The notes: generated by a model not told the origin, from the letters alone. A stretch of DNA of 64,000 nucleotides from Ascaris suum (GCA_013433145.1 CM024184.1:6696137-6760136); one strand, 5' to 3'; shown: positions 25,771 through 59,201, counted from the stretch's first letter. Numbers and translations are program-made.

Positions 25771-27564
25771 CTTTAAATAGGAGACAAGGAACTTGATAGT
25801 CACTAGAGCGAGCTTTGATTTTATTTTTTAATGCGTTAACACATTTGACTACGCAATACGATTGTCACCCGTTTGTCACTTATCTGTAAGAAGAATGGAG
25901 AAAGGCGTTTTAGCCGTTTTTTTTTTAAATCAGTGGAGCCGATTACACCATTCCGAAATGCTGGAAGCATTATTTCACTGAAAATGAGAAAGACTTTCAC
26001 AATCATATGCTTTGTTTGCATTCGATTTCATTGTAAGCGTCATTCCACACTATAACATTTTGTTTCATTCCGGTCGCCATTATGCAACATAACTTTTGGT
26101 TTCATTTCGGCCACATTATACGACATAACTAATACATCGTAGACTGTAATTTTTGAGTAACTAATCTTTCTTTGGGTAAGATTTTTTTTTCCTTCCCGTC
26201 ATTCGGTAAGATTTTTCCCATGAAGTTTTATTTTCCTTTTTTTTGCATTTTCATTTGCGGATAGAATTTTTACCCACTTTCTCTCGTAATATATCTACCG
26301 AATATAGATTAATGACACTAAATCTCTTCACTGGATAATTTTCCAGGTGATCTCTGATCCGAATACGAACCACGTCCAACGTTATTCAATTGGACTGTTC
26401 ATACATTTTTCTTTCAATGTTTTCCTGAGGTTTTTTTTTGAAATACTCTCATGACGTCATCAGGCAGATATCTTTGCACATCGAATTGACACTCTTTAGA
26501 ATTGATTTTTTCTAAGGCTGAAAATAAAATTTAAATTTCTTGAAGAAAATGATTTATTGCGCCGTCAAATAATCTTGCAGAATTTACGCGAATATTTGCA
26601 ATCGGCTGGATCGTTGCCAAGTTTTTTTTTTTTGGATGATTACACGTCTAATTCCGCCCATCTTCATAGAGCAATTTCTGTGGAACGTTGAGAATTTCTG
26701 GATGGATAAACGATTCAGAACTCAACTGGTCTGATTGGCTTGCTCCTTCTTTAATTGCTTCGTCTATCGTCTCTTAATTTGTAGACAGCTTAATTTATAA
26801 ATAGTAGAAATACCCTTCAATTTTGGTATTGATATGGTGCATTCTATAAGTAACCGATATGTAGGACATGTTCGACTATTGTCATCAATGAAATCCACGT
26901 GGATTTTCAATTTCTGAATTTGTGGTACTATCCTCAAAATTCGTATAGATTTTAATTTAAGAAGAACGGAAAAAGTTAAATCGTTTTATTCAACGAGTAA
27001 AATTCATAATGTGAGCTTGAATATTTCTAATTGAACAAAAATTGAAGGTTTTTCATATAGATCAAAAAATTCAAAATTTTTTAAAATTATATTCCATTTG
27101 TTCATTCGTTGTTGCATAATAATTACTATACGATCGGATTGTAAGTACGCTCAGAGACTTGACTCGTTGATTGCGTCCTATTGAGAGCCTCTGCGTAGCA
27201 CGCTCATCGATACCAGTATGGCATACTAAGTCGAGACTTTCTTCCTAAGTGGAATCAACACGTTAGCATCCGATATGAAGGGGACTAGCTTAATCCTTCA
27301 CGTTCACACAATCCTACAACTTCTCTTGCTAAGCGGAAGTGGAAGTGATATGAAGAGGCATTCATTCGTAGTGAATATTTTATTGATTAAAGTAAAGTAA
27401 TTCAAATGCATTTATTTATAAAGAATCGTTTTCATTCGAAATTGTTCTATTGCAGGAAATTCTTTTGAGTAATAATTTGTTGATTGTTTATTGATTTCTA
27501 TATGTATATATTATTTAGTTTAAGGTGGAATATACTATTTTCTTATTACTATCATAAGAATATA

Positions 27565-27828
27565 GCACAGCACTAGTATAATATAACACAACACATACAG
27601 TATAACATTAGTATGTACAATATAACTTCTAGTATAATATAACACAAAAATGTGCACTAAAAAGAAGCAAGAAAAAAAATTTTTTTTTTGACGTTTATAT
27701 TGCAATGTATTCAATTTTCTGCAGCGTAGAGAACATCATAGGATATAATATAGAGCGTACGATGCATCGCGCTAATCTATCTGTAACAGTCTCTTGCATA
27801 CTAGTAATACTAGTAATTGCATACTAGT
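27565..27828. repeat. CTAGTATAATATAACACAA repeats and ACTAGTAAT repeats
   Basis: CTAGTATAATATAACACAA occurs at about 27573 and 27630 among related TATAACA units; three ACTAGTAAT units follow at about 27799-27828. Confidence 0.6.
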
Positions 27829-30800
27829 AATATTCGTTTTATTTTTTAGGAATCTTATCATTGTACTTCATAATATACTTTTTTTTCATCCAGCGTTCTT
27901 CTTCGTAATGCCTTCTCCATCTCTTACTCCATTCGTATCCCATTCCTGCCTCACTACTCTTCAATTCTCAAACATTTTTCATCTCTACCTCAAGTTTTTT
28001 GCGCAGCTTAGATGATACTTCATGTATGAAAATAACACCAACTGACAATGGTTCTCCAAAGTACAACAGATTTGGCTGCCAATGCATAAAATATATGGCT
28101 GTTTCGGTTTAAACGAAAGTAACGAAAATTTTCCTGTAATGTGCAATATGCTCAAACTTATTGTTCATTTAATGAGGACGGAGTTGCATCAATCTCCTCT
28201 TTATTGAGAGGAAACTTGCAAATAATCTTGAAATAAATTGTCATGAGCATAACGTATCAGTGCACCTCATCGGATCACGCGGCATCCTTTTCGGGAGAAA
28301 AGAAAGAGCAACCTCTTCAGTAAAACCACTCACTTAGAAGAGCTTTATTTATATGTGCCATAAAACTACGACTTTTGCTGGTGTGAGGGACTTCACGTTG
28401 GACAACATTTTAGCTGGAGTGGACCAAATGGGGAGGTGAAAATATATCGAACTGCAATATGGAACAAGTTTTATTAAGCGGGATGTTAAGCAACATTTAA
28501 AGGGAAAATAGATAGCCTTTTGAGAGGGTACTAGCATCGAGGAACTTTTATCTCAGGGGTAGAAATCGCAAATAAAAGTCAGTTAATAAAAAACTTGTCT
28601 GGAGGATGCAACGTGTAAATAATTCAGCTCTAAAAGGGGCGGGCCAAGGAAAACGTCAAGTAGAAAAAAAAAATCATTGAATCAGTTATCGCAGTGATCT
28701 CCGACTCCACTGCCACTCTCTCCGGAAATGGAATATCGTCGCTACTCATTACCTTCTTTTTTTTGTGCCAAATTTAACAAAAATGATTGCTTTCATGCTA
28801 CGAACTGTTGTTACGACGCTTCAAAAAATTTCGAGCAAATTCTTTCTTTCACTGCTTACTAATGTTCTCCTCCTCGAAGAAAGTATGAAAATCGAAGAAT
28901 TTATCCTCCTCCCCCTCCCCCCCCCCCCCCTCTTCTTTCCTCCTCTCTGAGTGTTTTATTTCAGGTAATTTGGCAAATGCAGAAATTAATTCAGATCAGA
29001 TTACCAAGTGAACTGAATCGTCAGTGGTCAACCTTTAAATTTCTTTCGTATTTAAATGATATATATTCTACGAACAAACAAAGAAGCAGCTAACATCGGC
29101 CTCCTATTCGTCCCAGTAACGCGATCGGATTGCCTTGTTTACAAGCTGAGAACACTTCAAAAAAAAGATATGTAATCAATCAACAAACTGCTACCTATTG
29201 ATATGGCTGCTAAGGCGAAGGTAAAAGAAGGGAAGGGTTGAGGGGGGGGGGGGGTAGTATACACGAACTAAGGAAAATACGTTTCTCTAGAAATAACTTC
29301 TTTATATATAACAAATAATTCCTATTTATGCTTCTAGCGCAATTTTTATAATTTGTAATGCAATGATTTTTCATTCATATAGTTGCTATCACTTAAAATT
29401 ATGCATACAACAAATATATTTTTGCATATTCGTATATTTATTGGTCTTTAATTAATTTTACAATTCCATACGTTCAACATGCTGCAACAAATGCAATTAA
29501 CGTTATTTCTCTTAGCAATTTCTTCTGTTTGTTACAACTTTTACCTTATAGGATTGATACAAGTAAGTGAGAGTTGTTCCATCAACATGGTTTGAATTCT
29601 AACGAATATAAAGGCTTTTTTTTTATCAAACGATTGGGTTGGTTGAAAATGCGAATTTTTATGTGAAGATTTCGTGCAAGCTGTCAGTTTGGTGAAAATT
29701 TTGGCATTTTTTTTGTGTGAGTTCATTATTCGTTCATAATTTATGAAGCCCGCTGGTTTGAGGAAGTTATATATAGGAAAACATGTCATGAATCTAAGTG
29801 CATCAGTGCTATTTTCCATTTCTTTTTTTTTTTTTTTTGCATGGAATGTGAGAAATTACCACTACAAAGTATGACGTCGGTGCATGAGAAATATTTGCGC
29901 ATCTTTATTGAGCACATTGTACTATTAAATTTCCGAATATTCGTGTACAGCGTTCACATTTGTACTGTTTGATTGTTGCCGAAAGACAGTTGGAAACATT
30001 CGAAGAACATTAGTATATAGCGTGGAAATTTTCAAAATTGAGAATAACCATAAAGGCATAACAGTTATCGTATATATTTCTTAGCAATTTTTTCTCTTGA
30101 AATAAAAGCATTTAACATTCAATTGTTTAATTCGAACAATATCGAAATATTATTTCTTTTTTTTTGACAATCCGCAATAATAAGCACTAAATTAGAAGAT
30201 TTATCTTTGAATAACTTTTTTTTTTTCTATCATATGACGAATTTGAACGTAATATATCGATTCTATGCAATATCACGCATTATTTAGTATTAATTATCAA
30301 TAGAAAATTACTATAGATGACGTGATGTTAGGAAATATAAGAAGCAGTATTAATGTTTATGAATTTTTCAATTTTTTTCCCCACGTAATATAGGTTTTTT
30401 TTTTTGGTTTATGTTTAGCGGGGTTTATTTTTGCATTTATTTTGATAAAATGTTAAAATATTTTTTTTTTCGTTTTCTTTTTCTCACAAATAAGTGAAAT
30501 AATTTGCAATATAATTCAAAGATTTATTGCATGATTATTGCGTTTATATGCAACATTTGGGGTTGTGTTGAATGATGTTTGTTGATTAAATAGGAAGTAA
30601 ATGAGCATTGAACTTCCGTTTCTAACGAGCTCCTTTCATCGATGAGTTCATTATTGATTTATTTTTATTTAGTTTTTTTTCTTTAAACGAAGATGATTTA
30701 GTCGCATTTGTTAGTGATAATAAAAAGCAATTTACAAAAATTCTGTTCGATATCTATGTTGCAAAGAGGAAATAAACGTTTTGTAAGCATTTTTCTTTCG

Positions 30801-33043
30801 TGAAAATTATTAGGACCCCCTAAAGGGGGCTATTTTATTTCCAGTTTCCTGAAATTGAAAAAAAAATAAACTATATAATTTTTATTTTTCTTAGAACAAA
30901 TCTAATCGAATATGGCTATAATCGAATAAAAATTTCAATAAGAGAACCTTTTTTTTTGTCGAACGAGAAAGAAATCTGCATGAATATCAATAGTTGGAAA
31001 ATTCTAAGAATGATTAACGATATTTTTCCTCTCTCTCAACAATTTGCTATACAGAATCATTGTGTTGTATGGCGTTGATTTTCTCTTCACTTCTATATTT
31101 TCCAAATATTCGCCATTTAATTCATTATGCATCTTATTTAGGCAAAAATCGATGACATTGCTGCCATACGGCTGTCAATAGTGTTTTCATTTATGAGTTG
31201 TTTGATCGCCAATAGTGATAATTGAATATGCAAATATAGCGCTCTATTCTCATGAAATATAGTCTATAAGCATTTTAGAGTTTTTAACCACAAATAGGGA
31301 CTTTTCCGAAATTTATAACGGCAGAAAATTGATTAAAATTTTTTTTTGAGAATTCTTTGATTTAAAGCTTATTCGTGGATACATAAACAAAATTTCGAAA
31401 TATAATTTCCTCCATAAATTCTTCGTCGCTACCTGAAACGGCAAAAAGTTAATGGTAGATGAATCCACTATGAAGGGTCGGAAAGCTTTTCAACGGTTAT
31501 TGCTCACTAATGATATATTGATGCTCTATGAACTTACTAAATGCAAGCATTAACGCAGCAAGCATAGGTTTTGCTTTATCTTCTTAAGTAGAAACGAATA
31601 TTTTTGCGTGAGATGAAGTTAAGAATTATATATAAGCGACGTTAAGTGCCGTTGCAAAAAAATTTACATAAATTAGCGCAAATTTTCTCGAAGAGCCTTC
31701 TCTGATACCTCTTCGGAATTTATATTTTCTCGAAGTGAGTAAACCTTCTTGGTTCTTCATAAAATTTTACTCTTTTTCCAAGCTTTAAATTTTTCCCAAA
31801 AGAAAAAATTTTTTACGTATTTTTCAAATACGATATCATATTTAATGGTTTCAAAGGTCTAGTGTGGTTCAATGAAAAAATTATGCGGTTTCTTTCGTGA
31901 TCTAGGTAAACTCATATACATTAGATCATCAAATACCTATGTGTTAATAATAAGAGTTCAATGAAAATAGGTGATGAAAGTTATTAGTTCTCAATTTTCA
32001 CTCATTTCGGTTGTTTCATATTTTTTTTTTATGACGTTAAATAAAGGGATAGCGGCAAATGTTATTTATAACAAATGGATGTGCTATACGATTAGTTTTT
32101 GCGTATTGATATAGATAATACGCTATTAAGAACTTAACTTCTAAGAGCTCTTATATATGCAACGATAGCCCATTGAAAAAAAACAGTAATTTCCATTTTT
32201 TTTTTGGGGCCGGGAGGGGGGGGGGGGGAGGGAGGAGAGAGAGGGCATTTCATCAGCAAAAAAAAGTTTTAATATAAACGATTTTCGTTTGTGGTATTTA
32301 ACAAGAGGAAAATGTCGAAGCGGTTTTAATTTTTTCTTCCCGATTAACACTCGTCTCCTGTTTCTCACTATATTTTGTATGCTATACGCGAATACCATAT
32401 GATTGAAATTGTAACACATTTCTTTGTTATAACACAATTGTGACGACTTTAGAATAGAGACTTCTTATTTCGAGTGACGTATTTTCGGAGAATACAATAG
32501 ATGATATTAAGCCACGTTGAAATTCTTTCCTTGTTGATTTTTTGCTCAGGCTATTTTCTTGTCGGATTGTTGCGTGAATGGATTATATTCGACTAATTAA
32601 ACAGTTTACTTCAAAATGTTTGATTAATTTTAATCCAGTTGTTGTTATTTAAGAATGCTTAAAAATATATATTTCATTTGTTTCATATTTTATTTTTCTT
32701 AGCTGTTGAATTCTAAAATGGAGGCTGCACCCCTTAAAAAGATCTTAATGGCGTCAAACTGCCATTAAATGCTCCAAATAGCCAATATCTTCCAGGTGCT
32801 TAGCGCATTGTGATAGGCTATTTATATGCGTTCATAAGTTTTGAGTATGGAAGGATGTCGATTTATTTGTTTGGAAACGCTCTGGTTGTGGTTGGAATTT
32901 TGAGGAATATAATCTGCACCGTATTTGCATCTGTACACGGATCGACCTATATTAACACTTTACAGCCCAATTTCTAAAATTACCGTACATTCGAGCGTAT
33001 GAAGTTGAATTACACATAGAGCACGTTGCTAATTCACTTCTGG

Positions 33044-33149
<106 letters not shown>

Positions 33150-33883
33150 TTGTGATCAGTTTTGTGAGGCTTCTGATGGGCTTTCACACGCTTGATGTTT
33201 GTGTTATTCCCACGATTGCTTCTAGAAATGCTTTCGATTAATCAGCTGTTTGTGTAAGAATTTCTCCTCGCAGTGCACCAGCAAATGAATTTCTCATGTA
33301 CTATGGAGGATTCATGACGTTAATATGGCGAAAGGTGTTGAAGATATTCGATGCGTTTGTTCAAGAAGGTTCTATTGCCAATTGAATTGCTTTGAAATAA
33401 TTTTCATCATTTTAAAGAGAATAATTTTGATCCAATTCAAATATTTTATAGTAATCGTTGTTGAAGATCGATTTAAATCAATTGATATAGGCTAAATGCT
33501 CTAATCGATAAGAATTTTCGTTGAAAGACGCATAAAAACGAATGTAGCAGCTATATGACAATTGTTGAACGTTTTCAAATAAAGAGAACAATGCACAAAC
33601 AACGAATTTGAATTGTTCATAAATTGAGTAGGATTAGAAAAAAATATTCTGCATCTCAACGGCTTTTTTGCTCCTTTGTTCACTCACCATCAATTCACGC
33701 AGCTTCAATGTTGACATTTTTTATGCTGAGAACTGTTATCAAACGTTAAAATGCGAAGCAAATGAATGATTGAATAAGCGTTGACGTGCAGGCAATAACA
33801 GAAGCCAATACTGAAATTTCCTCCTCTCTCCCTTCCACCCTTGCTCTTTACGACATTTTTGTTAATCGAATTTTATTTACTAG

Positions 33884-34038
33884 TGGTAATCCACTTCGAA
33901 CTGATTCCAGAAGAAAGTCAGGTAGCCTCTGCATCTGTCTGTGGAAACAAATATGACCTCTGGTTCGGGAAGTTGGGCAAAAGCGACCGACATCATGCTC
34001 AAAATGCACATAATAAAGTTTACAAAGAAGCCACTTAA
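33884..34038 (+). CDS. Candidate terminal exon
   Basis: Follows a TTTATTTACTAG acceptor; the frame reads VIHFELIPEESQVASASVCG, then NKYDLWFGKLGKSDRHHAQN and a short tail to TAA. GC content is above the flanks. The - strand has an open frame of 61 codons over the same bases, with a hydrophobic start (FVNFIMCILSMMSVAFA), so the strand is not settled. Confidence 0.25.
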
Positions 34039-34730
34039 GAAAGTAGCCAAGAGATTCCGCCTCACTCGTTGTAATTATCGGATCTTAACCTAGCAGATCG
34101 ATAACTCTTCCGTTTATTTTGAAATAATTTGCCAGTCGGCTTTCACCAATAATGACGAGGAGCTGCGAAATGGACTTACTGAGAACTTAGTGGCGCACCG
34201 GGATTTTCGAACTTCCCAAACATCCGGAAAAGTTCATTGAATAGCGAGAAGCAATACATAGGAGAATTTATATGTTGCTTTGAATTTGTTTAAAATTTAA
34301 TTTTCTTTTGGAAAATAAGCGATTTGAGAAAATTTTATAACCTAAGTTACAAACTTATTGTTACAAATCGAACTTATATTTCAACTTAATACTCTCATTG
34401 ATAATTTTCGAAAAACAACGAATATGGAGAGGAGAATGCAAGTTGCAAAAATCGTTTTCTGCAATGATATTAAAAAGTGCCTATTTTTCAAAAGTTTTGT
34501 GGAGGTTTTTTGAGACGCTGATTTAATGACTCTTCGCATAGATTCCATGCAAAATAACGTTCAAGAAAGTGAAACTTATTAATCACGCAAGGAGCATAAA
34601 ATTCGATCGCCTCACAATTATTTAAAACAATAGCAAAGACAATAACAACATTGAAATTTAGCGTTCATTTAGGAATAAAAAGAATGCCACATATATCTTC
34701 GAAAATACAATATGCAATACTAGAATTGTG

Positions 34731-34788
34731 CAGTAATTGAAAATTCGTTTGCATATATGCAATAATTGAACATTCATTTGCATATATG
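34731..34788. repeat. 29-bp direct repeat, two copies, with octamer motif
   Basis: Units start CAGTAATTGAAAATTCG and CAATAATTGAACATTCA, and both end TTTGCATATATG. The second contains ATTTGCAT, the POU/octamer consensus. Confidence 0.75.
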
Positions 34789-35546
34789 CAATTCTCAAGC
34801 GCTTAGCACTTTCACAGATTTGAAGCCATAGAGGCGGCTAAAAGAGGTCAAGAAATCCCATCTCATCTCAACAAAAATCACTTCTCGATATTCTCCTAAA
34901 GCGCACTTGAATAGTTTTTTAAAAAAATCTGCTTGAACGATTTGAAAATAGAAAAATCGATCTGCCTTCCATAGAAGTCGCTCACTCCCTCCACGTGCTT
35001 AAATCGAAAAACTTTTTGAAATCGGTCGATTGAGTTGATCTGCAATTGGCTGATTAAAGCTTTCATAATTTCTATCTATGTGTTTATAATTTATGCACAA
35101 TAAAGCAATCACATGATGAATATGTTCCTATGGTTAGTATTCCAACATCACAATGCAATACCTCAAATAAATGCGAAATGCAAAAATTACAAATGCAAAT
35201 TACAAAAAAAAAAGATAAAAAATGCAAAAAATAATGCAAATAATGAATGAAAATGAAGAAAATAAACTCTAATATAGAACAAATATTTACTCCTTCTCTT
35301 GAAGTGAAGTATTCTTAAAATGAGTGAATATTGACAGTAAATGATTACTCATTATTTTGAATGTTCAATAAGGAGGGAAAAAATATTATATAATGCTATT
35401 TTAATTCGAAATAAATTGAAATAAATGAATTATTTATTCGTTATGGTAGATACGCATATACCTTTCACTAAATTCATAATAAGCTAAGAACAAGAATGGA
35501 ACAAATAAATTGTGACTTTAAAAAAACCATCAAACGCAGTTATCGG

Positions 35547-36523
35547 CTAGATTGAGGAATATAAACCAGATTCATCGGATGAAGTTTGCACGATACCTTG
35601 CATACATTTATGGACACCACATGCCTTATTAGTCGGTGCTGTATCAAAGTATTTGTCCATTAAGAGAGCAGCCTGAGCCTCTCACGGCTGAACTCGATTT
35701 CAATGAGTTTAGCCATGAGAGCCTTTTTGCAGCAGGTGACTACTACTGTGACCTGGCAAAACATTGCTGATTACTGCCTAGATTATATGCTCAGCTTGTT
35801 TTTCAGTTTTACTCCATATGACTGATAGTGACCATTTGTAGATTATCAACGATAGCATCATTAATGGTTTCTTGCTTCATTTCCAAATTTTTCTTAACTA
35901 TGGTTGATGCTAGTTTAATAAAAATTGTGCTTTCACGCACGATAAAACAACGAACTAGAATGCGAATACTATCGGTTTGCGAGACTGCGAAGCATTCCGA
36001 AGCAATACCTGAAGATGTCATAGGTTTTCGTCGTTGATCAGCTTTAGCAGGTTTCCAGCCTTGTCTACTACTTCAGTTTTTAGAAATTTCACCGATTGCA
36101 ATCTTCCCATGGGAAAACTTCTACTATTGTTTTTTAAAACCGAATCATGCAAATGTAGTTTTTGCGCCGATAAAGTTTCAATAGAGCCCATATAAGAATT
36201 TATTAATGTGCTTAAGTCGTTTCTAATCGTTTCCTTCATCTTGTGGATTGTTTCCTCCATCCTGTGATATTAACGCACAAACAGCGCGGCATCAGCGCAG
36301 TGACCATCAACGTTAGATGCCTTCAGATTGAAGATCGAATAAGAAGAACCCAAATATCTGGCAGGAAGGTGTTACCTTGTGAAATGCCAAATTCCACCTA
36401 GACCAAAATTAAGGACCACATTATTTTTGAAGTCATCTAACTTGGAACTGGAAATTTTCCAACAGGTGTTCCGTAATTGGTCAGATTTAAATTCGTCAAT
36501 GAGTTTTTGCAACGGCAGTCATA
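35547..36523 (-). pseudogene. Broken or intron-split coding region of unknown identity
   Basis: The - strand shows a chain of protein-like segments in changing frames. The frame ending at 36376 reads LIDEFKSDQLRNTCWKI and then SSSKLDDFKNNVV, followed by an AAG/GTAACA donor. A 114-nt candidate intron (36262-36375) leads in matching phase to an 80-codon frame starting MEETIHKMKETIRNDL and ending at 36018. A 70-codon frame (36021-35809) overlaps its stop by ATGA, and is followed by KALMAKLIEIEFSRE near 35.7 kb and a 37-codon frame at 35547-35660. More coding-looking fragments lie up to about 36.9 kb. The composition is less AT-rich than the flanks and the segments are rich in K, E and L, suggesting coiled coil. 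I do not recognise a family. It could be a decayed gene or transposon gag-like remnant, or a live gene whose introns I cannot place. Confidence 0.4.
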
Positions 36524-36933
36524 GGTTGATTGTGAAAAACGCAATTACATTATCACGCGAAAAGGCGACATAATCTTATGACTCTCAAGAACGCTTTCAA
36601 TGAAGTCGTTAGCTGTAATTATAGAATAGTTCCCATGAAAGACGAAACAGATTAATGTAGCTTGTAGTTAATACTGAGTAAATGGGTACACTAAGTCATA
36701 ACTGTGTTGCTTGAAACCTTCTACGACCAAGAAAAAGTTCTGTAAACTCGAGCTCGATAAGCCTTCTTTTTTCAACGGCACCTTTATAAGATCTCATGAT
36801 TTTGCTATTTTTCTAGCTGTCTGGCGCATCCACTGCAGTAAAAATTTCCTTCAGCATTAAATAGAGCACTTCAATAAGCGGGAGACTTCATAGTTTTAGA
36901 TAGGTGCGGCGATAATGCTGCGTTCAAAATAAC

Positions 36934-42112
<5,179 letters not shown>

Positions 42113-44362
42113 TCATAGATCATCGTCAACGAAGACAAAGTAAACGTATCTGTCCGTTTTGTCATTCGTGAAATTATGGCGAATGCTGCAATTCATTCAT
42201 GCTATTGCTATGTCAACTCTCCTCTTGGCAGACATAGCCATCGCTGATGTCAGCACTACTCACAGCAATTTGTCGATCTGGCATGTGTCTATGGAATTTT
42301 CATTGTTGTCCTCTTCGAGAATAATTTCAAGACTAAAATTCAAGTCCACTAGTATCACCGGCACAAAATGCAGATTTTTTTTCTCATTTAATTTTTTTTT
42401 TCTAACGGTATACATTCTATGCGTTTTTTAAAAAATTTTCTTCAGAATAATGCCGACAACAAAGTTTCGAGGATTTTTTTTTCTTCATAGAATATCACTT
42501 TCATTAGATTGATTAGCAAAAAAAAAAAAAAAAAAAATTGAGGCGAAACTGATTTCGTTTGATTTAATCGATGTCGATGCTTTAGTTTTTTGAAAATGTT
42601 TTCTCTTCCAGTCTTTTAAAAAATTTACTGCAAAAGACTTTTTTTTTTCGTTAAAAAATTTTTTTTCGCTTTTATATAATTTGTGAGTTGAAACTATAAA
42701 TCATTTTTTTTTTACTTATTGATAACATTATTGAATAATTTAAAAAAAAATTTTTTTTTGAAAAAAATATGCAAAAATCGAATGCTTGCGAGAGTCTTTT
42801 AGCTATTTTCGATCGGGTTCAATAGTTTCTTGGGAAATTTTTACCTATTTTTTTTTCTTGGGAAAAAAACATTTTTTTTTGCTCACGTTCACTGGTAATT
42901 TAGCAGATGAAAATTGGGATTTTGTTGTTTAAGCATTCGTTAATGAGAGTATTATACGAATGTTGTTATCGCATAGTAATTTTAATGATTATTGATTTAC
43001 GAAATGTATTTACTATTCAGCACTCTACTTCAGAAATTCAAAAATAATTCATTCAGATTGGGTCTGAACTACCTTAGCGATATAATTCGACCGCCTCGTT
43101 TTTTTTTTTTTTTTTTTTGCAAATTCGAACGAGGATTCTATTTCACTATTATAATATCCTCTCTACAATTCATGAGCATAAACACATAAACACTTCATTT
43201 GAATAGATAGAAAGTTAAGATTTTATTGAATTATGTTTGGTAAATTTCATTAATCTCGAAATTCTTTGTAATAAAACGCATCATCTATCGTTAAATTCTT
43301 CTTTAATTAAATATCGGACATTCAAAATATAGGTGAGCATCAATCAATCGCAATCGTTATCTTATTCCGTTGCAGCAATTTTTTTCGACCACGTTGTTAG
43401 CTGCTTATTATTAATTTCTATGCCATTACGCATCTGTTAACCTCGTTGCCGTTCATTCATTAGATAGTACTATATTCGTCGTAATCCGCATTTTCTTATA
43501 AATTCTTTGCATATAGCGAATAGAACTTGTTTATGAGTTTATTATTAATTTATTTTAAAAATTATTCTACCTGAGATTTGAGTCTCCTTATGTAACAATT
43601 TGATCGATTTTATCTCTTCCCCCACTTGTTAGACGCATATTACCAATACAATTTTGTGATATGCTTGCTACTTTTTGCACATTTCATTTGCCACATTGAC
43701 ATTCTTTACGTTTTTTGCACGCACTCTAATAGATTCTTCAACGATATGGAATATGTCAATGCTGAATTACTCGTTTTTTCCTGAATTCAACATTTCCAAT
43801 GGTATGCTCCAGTTCTTCGTGGGAGGCCATTTGATGGCATTTTTTGGAGCTAAGTTGACTCGGTATTTTTCGTTGGGTGAATAATTAGTAAAAAACATTC
43901 GATGTAAAAATAAGTAAAAACTCTAAGTCTTCAAAAATGCCCGTGAAAGATTAATTCTTTACCTAAATAGTTCATGTATTTCGTCATGATCTCAAAATCA
44001 ATGCCACATTCACTCTCTCCTTAGAAGTGAGCCATTTTGAAGTGCTGTGTTATTCTCATTTTATCAGTCTATTCCCGTATTAGCTCTTCTCCTACCCTTG
44101 ACTACCCACATTATAATGGTTATTGCAGCATAATGGTTCTTGCAATGAACGCAACGCTTCATGGGAGAGATTTGCCATTTGCACAACTGTTTTGATTCTC
44201 GACGTTTGAATGAAAGATCCCGTTTTGGTGGAAAGATGGTAGCCGGCCACCGACCGAGAATACTTGTATCCAAGATTTGGTTAAAACCGAAAGCATTTCA
44301 AAAAATGTCTGTTGGTTACGGACCGGTAGCACCCGATGAATTTCGGGATGTAATCGAAAAAA
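42113..44362 (-). CDS. Unidentified multi-exon gene, partial model (3' end reliable)
   Basis: The best part is the 3' end. Exon 42264-42332 has an AATTTTAG acceptor and a perfect GTGAGTAG donor, and its frame reads LEEDNNENSIDTCQIDKL. It joins in phase 2, across a 78-nt intron, to 42113-42185, which reads NFTNDKTDRYVYFVFVDDDL and stops. Further upstream on this strand are 44264-44362 (33 codons, strong TTTTCAG acceptor, containing EIHRVLPVRNQQTFFEML) and 44106-44186 (27 codons, with RCVHCKNHY), separated by a 77-nt intron and in phase 0 throughout. A fifth candidate, 43771-43849, contains ASHEELEHTIGNVEFRKKR. The phases between the middle exons do not yet agree, so an exon is missing or one call is wrong, and the 5' end is not found. 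I do not recognise the protein; it ends in an acidic tail. A 132-codon open frame covers 44159-44557 on the same strand and includes the first exon. Confidence 0.45.
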
Positions 44363-58174
<13,812 letters not shown>

Positions 58175-59201
58175 TTAGATTTATCGTATACAACTATCAA
58201 TGATAATCGATCAATTAGTTAATATCAAATGTTGTCTGTGATAAGAGCTATCGATGTGAATATTGAGGATATATGCAAAATTTTGAATATCGATTTAATG
58301 CATTGTAGCCTACATTGTAATCAGATAACAAATTTATTTCTACAACGAGATGATGAACTTGTATGGCTTGGCTCGTAAAAGCTGTCGGCGACGATTTGAA
58401 ATTAGAAAAAAAAAATGCTGACTTTCATCGATGGAAAGCATAAAATTGTTTTTTGTGAATTTACGGGGTTTCGAAAAATTCATTGAGGAAATAAATATTT
58501 TGTCGATTGCAGCACAAAAAAAAACAACATTTTATAGTTTTCCAATGGCTGCGATACAATGGAACATCACGGAATGGCTCAGTTAACTTCAGTTATTTAG
58601 TCAACTTTATTTCTACGATCCTTATCTATAAGGCACAAACTCTATACTGCACTTTTACTTTCTCCTTTCCCATCTATTCACCCTCCGCCTTTCCCCTCTC
58701 CGTATTCAAGCTGGTCGCTGCGTCCCCTATTTGAAACCACCTCGGCAGTCTCCATGGCGATCCCCACATATACCACAAATAGTTTAAAGTGTTTGTTAGG
58801 ATGTGAGCCATTTCCGGCGGTTGCACCTTACGCGTAGGAGTGAAACATTCCAACTACCATGATCAAACTTCAGGGAGCTGAAATGTTCGATTGCTGAGGA
58901 TCCGCAATCGGTCGAATAAACTTGCCGATGAAAATTTGTTTCGAAAACTTCAATTTTGGCTGAATGAAAAAATCGCGTAAGTGAAAAAAAAAGACTTCAA
59001 TTAATGTAATGTTCCTATGCCAGCATTTTATTTCTTGCCCAAGGAAATATTGGTTTCTTTATTAAATTAACTTAACGGGAATAGGTAAAAGATATGAGCT
59101 TAGTCGGGACTCAAATGACTGTCGAACTAGACTTTTGGCCTTTATGGCTTATAGAATGATGGGCAACAAAACCGAGCATGTGGATAAATTTGAGTTATAT
59201 T

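Noticed and set aside
29541..29819. 92-codon - strand frame
   Set aside because: A plain ATG frame in AT-rich DNA with no splice, family or composition support.
42159..42431. + strand frame with a signal-peptide-like start
   Set aside because: The - strand reading of the same bases has two exons with matched phase and better splice sites.
58507..58734. 75-codon + frame after a TTGCAG
   Set aside because: Starts after the receptor stop and is probably 3' flank; the second half is T/C-rich and low in coding character.
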